In this document: positions 34,100 through 42,394 of the stretch, one piece after another
How the letters are laid out: each line of letters opens with the position of its first letter
Position numbering within the stretch: the stretch's first letter is position 1
NCBI RefSeq assembly: GCF_036030735.1
Contig: NZ_CP107928.1
Coordinates: forward strand, 2,852,001-2,916,000
DNA: 64,000 bases
Origin: Streptomyces sp. NBC_00425
GTDB lineage: Bacteria > Actinomycetota > Actinomycetes > Streptomycetales > Streptomycetaceae
Direction: 5' to 3'
Translations under genes and position numbers: made by a program
Notes under the pieces: model-generated
Told to the model about the DNA's origin: nothing
Seen by the model: only the letters and a program-made list of their open reading frames with translations
The model's database searches: none

Positions 34100-35334
34100 C
34101 GTCCGCTCCCCGCAACCCGGTGCGCGTCGGGGTGTTCGGGCTGCTCGGCTCCGGCAACCTCGGCAACGACGGGTCGCTCGAGGCGGTGCTCGGGTACCTG
34201 CGCGCGGAACACCCGGACGCGGTCGTGGACGCGCTGTGCGGCGGGCCCGAGGTCGTCACGGCCCGGTACGGCATCCCCGCGACGCGGCTGCACTGGTACC
34301 GCGGGGAGTACCGGACGGCGTCGCGGGCGGGCGCGATCGCCGGGAAGGGGCTCGGCAAACTCGTCGACGCCTTCCGCACCGCCGCCTGGGTGCGCCGGCA
34401 CGACGTGGTGATCGTGCCGGGCATGGGCGTCCTGGAGGCCACGCTGCCGCTGCGGCCGTGGGGCTTCCCCTACGCCCTGTTCCTGCTCTGCGCGAGCGGC
34501 CGGCTGTCCGGCGCCCGGGTCGCACTGGTCGGCGTCGGCGCAGCCGAGATCGAGAGCCGTCCGATCCGGGCCCTTGTGCGCTGGTCGGCACGGCTCGCCT
34601 CGTACCGGTCCTACCGGGACGAGCAGTCCCGCGACGCGATGCGCGCGATGGGCGTGAACACCTCGCGCGACGAGGTCCACCCCGACCTCGCGTTCTCCCT
34701 GCCGGCGCCACGGTCGAGCGCGCCCACCGGCACGACGGGCCCCGTCTGCCTCGGTGTCATGGACTTCCACGGCGGCAACGACGACCGCGCGCGGGCGGAG
34801 GAGATATACCGGCGCTACCTCGACGGGACGATCTCGTTCGTCCGCGCGCTCGTCGAGGAGGGCAGACCGGTCCGGCTCCTCACCGGCGACCAGTGCGATC
34901 TGTCCGTGGTCGCCGCGATCCTCGACGCCGTCGACTCACCGCTGGTCACCGCGGCCGAACCGGCCTCGCTGGCCGACCTGATGAACGAGATGGCGGCCGC
35001 CGACACCGTGGTGGCCGTCCGCTACCACAACCTGATCTGCGCGCTGAGGACCGCAACGCCCGTGCTCGCGCTGTGCTACGCGGCGAAGAGCGACGCGCTC
35101 ATGGAACGGATGGGCCTCGGCGCGTACCGCCACCCGGCCCGCGAGGTCGACGCCGACCGGCTGCTCGAACAGTTCCGGGATCTGGAGAAGCACGCGGCGC
35201 AGGTACGGCAGACCCTCGCCGAGCGCAACCGGCTCGTCGCCCGGCAACTCGCCCAGCAGTTCAGCGTCTTGACCACAGCCCTGTTCCCGGCGAACGACCA
35301 CGCCCACGACCACGCCCCGCGGAAGGCTCCATGA
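34096..35334 (+). CDS. Polysaccharide pyruvyl transferase family protein
   Basis: A 412-residue GT-B-like enzyme of the CsaB/WcaK family. Visible signs are the opening VGVFGLLGSGNLGNDGSLE, VVIVPGMGVLE, a middle domain ending LITGDQCDLSV-like (LLTGDQCDLSVVAAI), and VVAVRYHNLICALRTATPVL, where family members have the conserved H-N of RxHxxI/AL. They transfer enolpyruvate from PEP to a sugar to form a ketal, adding a negative charge to the polymer. Context supports this, though some family members lack that activity. ATGA overlaps on both sides. Confidence 0.83.
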   Translation: MTSAPRNPVRVGVFGLLGSGNLGNDGSLEAVLGYLRAEHPDAVVDALCGGPEVVTARYGIPATRLHWYRGEYRTASRAGAIAGKGLGKLVDAFRTAAWVRRHDVVIVPGMGVLEATLPLRPWGFPYALFLLCASGRLSGARVALVGVGAAEIESRPIRALVRWSARLASYRSYRDEQSRDAMRAMGVNTSRDEVHPDLAFSLPAPRSSAPTGTTGPVCLGVMDFHGGNDDRARAEEIYRRYLDGTISFVRALVEEGRPVRLLTGDQCDLSVVAAILDAVDSPLVTAAEPASLADLMNEMAAADTVVAVRYHNLICALRTATPVLALCYAAKSDALMERMGLGAYRHPAREVDADRLLEQFRDLEKHAAQVRQTLAERNRLVARQLAQQFSVLTTALFPANDHAHDHAPRKAP

Positions 35335-35882
35335 AAGCGACAGAAGTTCCCGAGATCGCCGGCGCGTACCTGTTCGAGCCGACGCCCTACGCCGACGAGC
35401 GCGGCTTCTTCTGCCGCACCTTCGACGCGGACGTGGTCCGCTCGGTGGGCCTCGACCCGCACGCCTTCGTCCAGGACAGCGTGTCCCGCTCGGTGCGGGG
35501 CGTGCTGCGCGGCCTGCACCTGCGCTCCGGCGCGGGCGAGGCCAAGCTGGTGCGCTGCTCGTACGGGGAGATCTTCGACGTCGTCGTGGACCTGCGACCG
35601 GACTCGCCGACGTATCTGGGCCGGGCCTTTTTCGAGTTGTCCGGCGAGACGCAGAGGACCGTCTACATCCCTGCGGGATGCGCGCACGGCTTCCAGGCTC
35701 TTACCGAAATCGCGGACACCTCTTACCGTATTGACCGTCAGCACGATCCGTCCGAGGACGTGACGATCGCCTTCGACGACCCGGAGCTCGCCATTCCCTG
35801 GCCACTGCCGGTCGCGTCGATGTCCCAACGGGACCGGGAGGCGCCAAGCCTCGCCGAGGTCCTGAAGCACAACGAGAGTTGA
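35331..35882 (+). CDS. dTDP-4-dehydrorhamnose 3,5-epimerase family (RmlC-like)
   Basis: A 183-residue cupin epimerase. It keeps FEPTPYADERGFFCRTFD, QDSVSRSVRGVLRGLHLR with the catalytic-base His63, VVVDLRPDSPTYLG and IPAGCAHGFQAL, all landmarks of RmlC. Usual RmlC ligands are dTDP-4-keto sugars, but the operon contains no rmlA, rmlB or rmlD, so it probably epimerises C3 and/or C5 of the sugar made by the upstream methyltransferase/nucleotidyltransferase module, as related enzymes do in branched-sugar pathways. ATGA overlap with the pyruvyl transferase. Confidence 0.88.
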   Translation: MKATEVPEIAGAYLFEPTPYADERGFFCRTFDADVVRSVGLDPHAFVQDSVSRSVRGVLRGLHLRSGAGEAKLVRCSYGEIFDVVVDLRPDSPTYLGRAFFELSGETQRTVYIPAGCAHGFQALTEIADTSYRIDRQHDPSEDVTIAFDDPELAIPWPLPVASMSQRDREAPSLAEVLKHNES

Positions 35883-35889
35883 GGCCGGC

Positions 35890-37233
35890 TTGGACACCGA
35901 GATCACCGAGCAGACCACCGAGTTCCTCCTTCCCCGGTCGCGGGCGGCGAACGAGCGGCTGCACGCCCTGATCCCCGGGGGCGCGCACACCTACGCCAAG
36001 GGCGACGACCAGTACCCCGAGAACCTGGCCCCGGTCATCAGCCACGGTCAGGGCGCCCATGTGTGGGACGTCGACGGCAACCGGTACATCGAGTACGGCT
36101 CCGGCCTGCGCTCGGTCAGCCTCGGCCATGCCCACCCCCGGGTGGTCGAGGCGGTGCGACGGCAGATCGACCGCGGCAGCAACTTCGTCCGGCCCTCCGT
36201 CGTGGAGGTCGAGGCCGCGGAACGCTTCCTGGCGACCGTGCCGACCGCCGAGATGGTGAAGTTCGCGAAGAACGGCTCCGACGCCACCACCGCCGCGGTA
36301 CGCCTCGCCCGCGCCGCCACCGGCCGCCCGCGGGTGGCCCTCTGCGCCGACCACCCGTTCTTCTCCACCGACGACTGGTTCATCGGCACCACACCGATGT
36401 CCGCCGGCATTCCGGACGCCACCAACGAACTCACCGTGGCGTTCCCCTACGGCGACCTGGCCGCCACCGAGGAGCTGCTCACCCGGCACCGGGGCGAGGT
36501 CGCCTGTCTGATCCTCGAACCCGCCACCCACTCCGAGCCGCCGCCCGGGTACCTCGAGGGTCTTCGCGACCTGGCCGACCGGCACGGCTGCGTCCTGGTC
36601 TTCGACGAGATGATCACCGGATTTCGCTGGTCCGAGGCGGGTGCCCAGGGCCTGTACGGCGTCGTCCCCGACCTCTCCACGTTCGGCAAGGCGCTGGGCA
36701 ACGGGTTCGCCGTCTCCGCGCTGGCCGGCCGCCGCGACCTGATGGAGCGGGGCGGGCTGCGCCACTCGGGCGACCGGGTGTTCCTGCTGTCCACCACGCA
36801 CGGCGCCGAGACGCACTCCCTGGCCGCCGCTATGGCCGTGCTCACCACCTACGTGGAGGAGGGGGTCACCGCACGGCTGCACGCCCTCGGCGAACGGCTG
36901 GCCGCCGGTGTCCGCGACGCCGCGGCCGGCATGGGCGTCGGCGAGCACCTCGTCGTCCGGGGCCGGGCCAGCAACCTGGTCTTCGCCACCCTCGACGAGC
37001 ACGGGCGGCCGTCGCAGGAGTACCGCACGCTGTTCCTGCGCAGGCTTCTCGCGGGCGGGGTGCTGGCCCCGTCGTTCGTGGTGAGCAGCGCGCTCGACGA
37101 CGCCGACATCGATCACACCGTCGACGTCGTGGCCCAGGCGTGCGCGGTGTACCGCAAGGCCCTGGACGCCGGTGACCCCACCCCCTGGATGGCGGGACGG
37201 CCGGTGAAGCCCGTGTTCCGCCGCCAGGCGTGA
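35890..37233 (+). CDS. Class III aminotransferase (glutamate-1-semialdehyde aminomutase-like)
   Basis: A 447-residue PLP enzyme. It resembles HemL: IPGGAHTYAKGDDQYPE, VWDVDGNRYIEYGSGLRSVSLGHAHP, MVKFAKNGSDATTAAVRLAR, VLVFDEMITGFRW, and the PLP lysine in STFGKALGNGF. As last gene of a sugar operon it is unlikely to make 5-aminolevulinate; members in similar clusters act as aminotransferases or aminomutases on sugar-derived substrates. It starts with TTG seven bases after the rmlC-like stop, with TTGAGG ahead of it. The downstream gene converges on it. Confidence 0.87.
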   Translation: MDTEITEQTTEFLLPRSRAANERLHALIPGGAHTYAKGDDQYPENLAPVISHGQGAHVWDVDGNRYIEYGSGLRSVSLGHAHPRVVEAVRRQIDRGSNFVRPSVVEVEAAERFLATVPTAEMVKFAKNGSDATTAAVRLARAATGRPRVALCADHPFFSTDDWFIGTTPMSAGIPDATNELTVAFPYGDLAATEELLTRHRGEVACLILEPATHSEPPPGYLEGLRDLADRHGCVLVFDEMITGFRWSEAGAQGLYGVVPDLSTFGKALGNGFAVSALAGRRDLMERGGLRHSGDRVFLLSTTHGAETHSLAAAMAVLTTYVEEGVTARLHALGERLAAGVRDAAAGMGVGEHLVVRGRASNLVFATLDEHGRPSQEYRTLFLRRLLAGGVLAPSFVVSSALDDADIDHTVDVVAQACAVYRKALDAGDPTPWMAGRPVKPVFRRQA

Positions 37234-37296
37234 CACGGGCCGGCGTGAGACCGCCTGGCGGGAAACGGAGAGGCGTGGCGTGGCTGTGACGTGACG

Positions 37297-38085
37297 TCAG
37301 TGACGATCCGACCGACCGGCGTCGGCCGGCGGAGCGGCGATCGGGTCGTTCGGCGGGCCGGCCGACCCCTCGGACGGCCGGGCCGCCGACCGGTCGGCCG
37401 TCCGGTCGGCCGTCCGGTCGATCAGCCACGCCGTCGCCGGCACCACCGCCAGCGCGGTGCACCAGCCGCCGAGGACGTCGGTCGGGTAGTGCGCGCCCAG
37501 GGCGACCTGCGCCCAGCCCATGGACGCGCCGGCGACCAGCGCCGCGGTGAGCACGAGTGAGGCGGCGGCCGTCCTGGCGAGGCCGAGCCGGCCGGCCGCG
37601 AGCAGCGCCACCACCAGGGCGAGCGCGGTGGCGAAAGCGGTGTGCCCGCTCGGGTAGGACAGGTTGTCGTCCCCGTGGATGGTGCGTCCCACCAGGGATT
37701 TGAGCAGCGTCGCCGTCCCCACGGTCAGGCCGGCGCCGACGACGGCGAGCACTGCCGAGCGAGGACGCCGAAGCAGCAGGCAGCCCGTCACGACGGCCGA
37801 GAGCAGCATCGCCGCCCCCACGGGCTCCCCCAGGAAGTCCAGGGCCAGAGCGGCGGTCCGCCACGGCGGCCGCACACTGTCCGCCGTGGGCCGGACGACC
37901 CACCGGTCCACCCTGCCGGGCTCGCCGTCGCCGGCGTACAGCACCCCGAGGACGGCGACCACCAGCGCGGCGAGCCCCGCGACCGTTCCGAGCGACGAAC
38001 GCAGCGACCCGGGCAGCGCCGCGTGCGCCGACCGGCCGTTCACCGGTCCGACGCGTCCCGCGCGGCCCCCCTGCCGACTCCCCAC
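37297..38085 (-). CDS. PAP2 (type 2 phosphatidic acid phosphatase) family membrane protein
   Basis: A 262-residue protein with about five membrane helices and a basic N-terminus. The phosphatase motifs are KSLVGR (motif 1, shortened), YPSGHTAF (motif 2, with the catalytic His) and GAHYPTDVLGG (motif 3). The Arg normally six residues before the motif 3 His is Gln here (WAQVALGAH). PAP2 proteins next to polysaccharide genes often recycle undecaprenyl pyrophosphate. This gene converges on the operon end with a 63-base gap, so it is not co-transcribed. The tail has RTAD repeats. GTG start at 38083-38085. Confidence 0.85.
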   Translation of the reverse strand: MGSRQGGRAGRVGPVNGRSAHAALPGSLRSSLGTVAGLAALVVAVLGVLYAGDGEPGRVDRWVVRPTADSVRPPWRTAALALDFLGEPVGAAMLLSAVVTGCLLLRRPRSAVLAVVGAGLTVGTATLLKSLVGRTIHGDDNLSYPSGHTAFATALALVVALLAAGRLGLARTAAASLVLTAALVAGASMGWAQVALGAHYPTDVLGGWCTALAVVPATAWLIDRTADRTADRSAARPSEGSAGPPNDPIAAPPADAGRSDRH

Positions 38086-38398
38086 CGACGAACCCCCCGC
38101 CGTGTCCGACGTGGCCCGCCCGGGAGCCCGTCCTTGCCCGCCACCCTAACCAACGACGCGGTCACGTCCCACGGCGGTCGGAACATCCGTGGGCCGTGCC
38201 GCACAGCGCGGTCGGCGCGTCCGTGCTCCGGCGGCGGACCGGACCGTCCGGCGCCGGAAGGATGACAAAATGAGCGCTCCGCCTCGTGCGTCGTGGACGT
38301 CCGGGGCGCTGCACATGAGGGCGAGGGAATCATCGTGGCCGAACCGTTCAGGGGTGTGTCCCGTTTACGCCGCGCGTGCGTGACCGGCGTGGCCCGGC
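38086..38398. other. Divergent spacer between PAP2 and LAL regulator genes
   Basis: About 313 bases without a gene. It must hold promoters for both flanking genes, but no clear -10/-35 pair, dyad or hairpin stands out. Confidence 0.5.
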
Positions 38399-41194
38399 AT
38401 GGAGAGTAGCGGCAGCGGCGTGACCCCTTCCGGACCGAAGGCGCCCCCCGTGGGCCGGCAGGCCGAGATCGCTCGGCTTCTGCTCAGCGTCCAGGGTCGG
38501 GACGAACAGCGGATGCTGATGCTGCTCGGCGAGGCCGGCGCGGGCAAGTCGCGGCTGCTCGCGGTCGCCGTCGACCACGCGCGGGAGGGCGGAGCGCTCG
38601 TGCTGGCGTGCCAGGGCACGGAGGCGGAGTCCCGGCAGTCCTTCGCCTCCCTGCACCAGTTGCTCCTGCCCGTCCTGCCGGAGGCGGCCACGCTGGCCGA
38701 CCATCTGCGCAAGGCGCTCGAGACGGCGTTCGGCGTGACCCCTGCGGAGGGTCCGTCCGACCCCATGCTGCTGCGCGTCGCGGTGCTGACGCTGCTGACC
38801 GGCGTCGCGCGTCGGCAACGTGTCCTGTTGACGGTCGACGACGTCCAGCACTTCGACCGGGACTCCCTCGACGTACTCGGCTTCGTGATGCGCCGCCTCA
38901 CCGCCGCCGACGTGCACGTGCTGCTGGCGGCCCGCGGACAGACACCTCCCGAGGGGGTCCCGGAGACCCTGCCCACCATGCTGCTGGGGCCGCTGACCGA
39001 ACGGGCCGCGGCCGAACTCGTGGACGCCCAGCCGCACGTTCCCACCGGTCGGACGCGGATCGAACTGCTGCGGCAGGCCGGCGGGAACCCGCTGGCCATC
39101 ATCGAACTGTGCCGCGCCGCGGGGTCGGACGGCGGCGCGGGCGTGCTGCCCGGCGGCGGACTGCCGCAGACCGAGCGCATCCAGGAGCTGTACGCCGCCC
39201 GTCTGCGCGGCCTGCCGGGGATGACCCAGCGGCTGATCCTCTACGCGGCGGCGTCGCAGTACGAGGACCTCGACACGATCATGGCGGCCGCGGGCGCCGG
39301 GCCGGACCTCTGGGCGTGGGCCTCGGCCGAGGAGGCGGGCCTGGTGACCGTCCTGGACGGGCGGGTGGTGTTCCGTCACCCGCTGGCCCGCGCGGCCTCC
39401 TACCACGCGGCGCCTGCCTATCTCCGGCAGCAGGCGCACCGGGACCTGGCGGCCGCCCTCACGGCCGACCCGGCGCGGCGCGCGTGGCACCTGGCCGCCG
39501 CCTGCGTCGGTCACGACGAGTCCGTGGCGGCGGCTCTGGAGGACACCGCCGAACTCGCCGAAGGGCTCGGCGGGTTCTTCGCGGCGGGCGAGGCGCTGCA
39601 ACGGTCCGCCGAGTGCAGTCCCGCGACGGCCGACCGCGCCCGACGTTATGCCAAGGCACTGCGAGCCGCCCAGAACGCCGGCGACCCCTCCTGGGTCGGC
39701 GAACTCTACGACAAGATCACCGCGTTGACCGAGGACCGGGACCTGCTGGGCATGGCGGCCTGCGCCGCGGGCATGGCGCTGTCGCTGTTCGGTCACCAGC
39801 GCGAGGCCTTCCAGGTGCTGATGAGCGCGCTGGAGCCGAACCCGCCCGGGGACGCCATGACCGTGCTCGCCCTGACCAGCGTGCTGAACGCGGTCGCGTC
39901 CCAGTCGGGGCTGCCCGAGGTCAGGCAGCCGATCGCCGCGCTGCTGCGCGGGGTGCGGGGCGGGAGCCGGGACACCGTCTACGCCGAGCTGAAGACGACC
40001 GATGCCGCCGACGCGGTGCTGGCCGCGACCCTGGCCGGGGCCGACCCGACCGAGGCGGCCGCGTTGTTGCAGGGCGTCCGCCGGCGGCCGGGCTCGCGAC
40101 AGCCGTCGCCCGGCATCGCCGAGACGACCCGGGGCCTCGGCGTCGGCGCGCTGGCCTGGTACGCCGACGAGTCCGACCTGTGTGTGGAGTCCCTGCGACG
40201 GGCCCACCACGCGCTCGGCGCCTACGGCGGCATGGGCTCCGCCGCGCCCTCGCTCATGCCGATGGCCGCGACGCTGATCGACACCGGACGGTGGGCGGAG
40301 GCCGACCGGCATCTGGAGACGACGGAAGCGCTGGCGGCCGTGCACAAGTGGCGGCACATGCAGATCGACATCGAGGCGTTCCAGGCGATCCTGCGGGCTC
40401 TGCGGGGAGAGCCCGGGTCCACGCCGGCGGACCGGGCGTGGACGACGGTCGCCCTGCCGGAGAACCGCGCCACCCACGCACGTCTCCTGCGGGCCGCGGG
40501 CACGTCCGCCCTGGCGGCCGGGGACTTCGAGGCCGCGTTCCGGCACTTCCGCGCTCTGTTCGACGAGGACGGCACGGCGCTGCACTACTTCCTGTCCCCC
40601 CGGTCGATCGCCGATCTCGCCGCGGCCGCCCAGCGGACGAATCGCCAGGCTCAGGCGCGGCACGTCCTCGACGTGGTGCGCGCCGCGACGGGGGACCGTC
40701 CGACGATCCGGATGACGCTGCTGATGCATCACGCCGCCGCGCTGACCGGCGAGGCGAAGGACGCCGAACACCACTTCCGGCTCGCCACGGTGAACCCGGT
40801 GGGCGATCAGTGGCCGCTCGCCCGGGCCCAGGCCCGGCTGCACTACGCGCAGTGGCTGCGCAGACGGCGGCGGCCCCTGGACGCCCGCCCGCTCCTGGCC
40901 ACGGCGCTGGAGACGTTCACCCGGCTCGGCGCGTCCGGTCTGGCCGAGGAGGCCCGCGCCGAGTTGCGGGCGAGCGGTGTGGCCACCGCTCCCGCCGCGG
41001 CCGATCCGCTGTCCGAACTGACCGCCCAGCAGCGTCACATCGTGAGGCTGGCGGCCCGGGGGCTGCGCAACCGGGAGATAGCGGAGCAGTTGTTGCTCTC
41101 CCCGCGCACGGTCAGCTCCCATCTCTACAACGTGTATCCGAAACTGGGGGTCAGCAGCCGCAACCAGTTGCGCGACCTGTTCGACGACCTGTGA
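38399..41194 (+). CDS. LuxR-family large ATP-binding regulator (LAL)
   Basis: A 931-residue regulator. The N-terminal AAA_16 domain has VGRQAEIARLLL, Walker A GEAGAGKSRLL (about 43-53), and Walker B in RVLLTVDDVQHF. A long alpha-helical, TPR-like middle region follows. The C-terminal LuxR helix-turn-helix (about 870-931) reads LTAQQRHIVRLAARGLRNRE, then LLSPRTVSSHLYNVYPKLGV. LAL proteins are often pathway-specific activators of Streptomyces secondary metabolism. No biosynthetic cluster adjoins; the hydrolase gene 135 bases downstream on the same strand is a possible target. Confidence 0.93.
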   Translation: MESSGSGVTPSGPKAPPVGRQAEIARLLLSVQGRDEQRMLMLLGEAGAGKSRLLAVAVDHAREGGALVLACQGTEAESRQSFASLHQLLLPVLPEAATLADHLRKALETAFGVTPAEGPSDPMLLRVAVLTLLTGVARRQRVLLTVDDVQHFDRDSLDVLGFVMRRLTAADVHVLLAARGQTPPEGVPETLPTMLLGPLTERAAAELVDAQPHVPTGRTRIELLRQAGGNPLAIIELCRAAGSDGGAGVLPGGGLPQTERIQELYAARLRGLPGMTQRLILYAAASQYEDLDTIMAAAGAGPDLWAWASAEEAGLVTVLDGRVVFRHPLARAASYHAAPAYLRQQAHRDLAAALTADPARRAWHLAAACVGHDESVAAALEDTAELAEGLGGFFAAGEALQRSAECSPATADRARRYAKALRAAQNAGDPSWVGELYDKITALTEDRDLLGMAACAAGMALSLFGHQREAFQVLMSALEPNPPGDAMTVLALTSVLNAVASQSGLPEVRQPIAALLRGVRGGSRDTVYAELKTTDAADAVLAATLAGADPTEAAALLQGVRRRPGSRQPSPGIAETTRGLGVGALAWYADESDLCVESLRRAHHALGAYGGMGSAAPSLMPMAATLIDTGRWAEADRHLETTEALAAVHKWRHMQIDIEAFQAILRALRGEPGSTPADRAWTTVALPENRATHARLLRAAGTSALAAGDFEAAFRHFRALFDEDGTALHYFLSPRSIADLAAAAQRTNRQAQARHVLDVVRAATGDRPTIRMTLLMHHAAALTGEAKDAEHHFRLATVNPVGDQWPLARAQARLHYAQWLRRRRRPLDARPLLATALETFTRLGASGLAEEARAELRASGVATAPAAADPLSELTAQQRHIVRLAARGLRNREIAEQLLLSPRTVSSHLYNVYPKLGVSSRNQLRDLFDDL

Positions 41195-41329
41195 TCGAAC
41201 GCCCCGTGATGCCCCGGCGGCCCGCACCCCGCGGGGCCGGTCCCCCGGTGTCATGGCGGTCACCACGGGCAGCCGAGGACGGTGCGCGGGCGCCGGGCCG
41301 CCGATCGTGACGAGGAAGGACGTGCGCCG

Positions 41330-42358
41330 TTGAATGCCGAACCCGCAGGACGTCGCGGCGGGCGGGACCGCCCTGCCGTCGTCCTCGACCCCCTCGTGCA
41401 GCGACTCGTCGACGCCAGCGCCGGCCCGCCCTATCTGCACCGGCTGGGACCGGCCGACGGCCGGCAGGCCCTGCTGGAGATGCAGGGTCACCCGTTCGAA
41501 GGCTTCGGCCCGGACGCCGAGTTCCGGGTGGCGCCGGTGGGTCCCCGCGGGCTCGTCGGGTTCTGGCTGTTCCGGCCGAAGAGGCCGGCGGGCCCGCTTC
41601 CCGTCGTCGTGTATCTGCACGGCGGACGGTGGATGCTGGGTGACGCCCGGACCCACGCGCGCCTGGCGGAACAACTGTCGGACCGGAGCGGCGCCGCCTT
41701 CGTGGTGCCCGAGTTCACCCGTACCCCGGAGGCCCGGTACCCCGTCGCGCTGGAGGAGTCGTACGCGCTCCTGACCGCGGTGACGCGGCAGGCCGACGAA
41801 CTGGGTCTGGACGGCCGCAGGCTGGCGCTGGCCGGCGACTGCACGGGCGCGACGATGGCCACGGCGCTCACCATGCTGGCCAAGCGGCGGAACGGCCCCC
41901 GCATCCGGGCGCAGTTGCTGTACTACCCGATGACCGATCCGCACTCCGCCACCCCGTCGCGGGACGAGTTCGGTTCCGGCTACCTGCTGCCGAGTGAGGC
42001 TCTGGACTGGTACTGGGGTCAGTACACCGACGACTCGCGCGCGCTCGCCGAGCCGACGGCCTCGCCGATGCGAGCGACGGCAGCGGACCTCGCGGGTCTG
42101 CCGCCGGCCCTGATCGTGACGGCGGAGGCCGACGTCGTCCGGGACGAAGGCGAGCAGTACGCCCGGCTGCTGCGGCAGGCCGGGGTCCCGGTGACCGCCA
42201 CCCGCTACCTGGGGACCGTGCACGACTTCGTGTCCCTGAGCGTGCTGCGGGACAGTCCGCCGACGGTGGCGGCGATCGAGCAGGGCGGCCACTTCCTCGA
42301 ACGGCTTCTCGCCGACCGGACTTCGGTCCCTGCCGAAGACGGACCGTCACCTTACTGA
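41330..42358 (+). CDS. Alpha/beta hydrolase, HSL-like, with Cys nucleophile
   Basis: A 342-residue hydrolase of the hormone-sensitive-lipase group. The oxyanion-hole motif is YLHGGRWMLGD (His97). The nucleophile elbow reads AGDCTGATMA, so Cys171 stands where GDSAGG has Ser. A likely Asp is in TAEADVVRDEG and the His in LGTVHDFVSL. A Cys-Asp-His triad would resemble dienelactone hydrolase chemistry, or the enzyme may have lost esterase activity. The TTG at 41330 has GAGGAAGGA ten bases upstream; a GTG at 41282 is an alternative. It lies between the LAL and AraC regulators. Confidence 0.8.
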   Translation: MNAEPAGRRGGRDRPAVVLDPLVQRLVDASAGPPYLHRLGPADGRQALLEMQGHPFEGFGPDAEFRVAPVGPRGLVGFWLFRPKRPAGPLPVVVYLHGGRWMLGDARTHARLAEQLSDRSGAAFVVPEFTRTPEARYPVALEESYALLTAVTRQADELGLDGRRLALAGDCTGATMATALTMLAKRRNGPRIRAQLLYYPMTDPHSATPSRDEFGSGYLLPSEALDWYWGQYTDDSRALAEPTASPMRATAADLAGLPPALIVTAEADVVRDEGEQYARLLRQAGVPVTATRYLGTVHDFVSLSVLRDSPPTVAAIEQGGHFLERLLADRTSVPAEDGPSPY

Positions 42359-42394
42359 TGCGTGGGGAGCGGGCCGTTTGCGAGGGTGGGAGAC

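Noticed and set aside
38348..42292. A 1314-codon open frame on the minus strand
   Set aside because: It is the antisense shadow of the LAL regulator and hydrolase genes, which have clear motifs on the plus strand.
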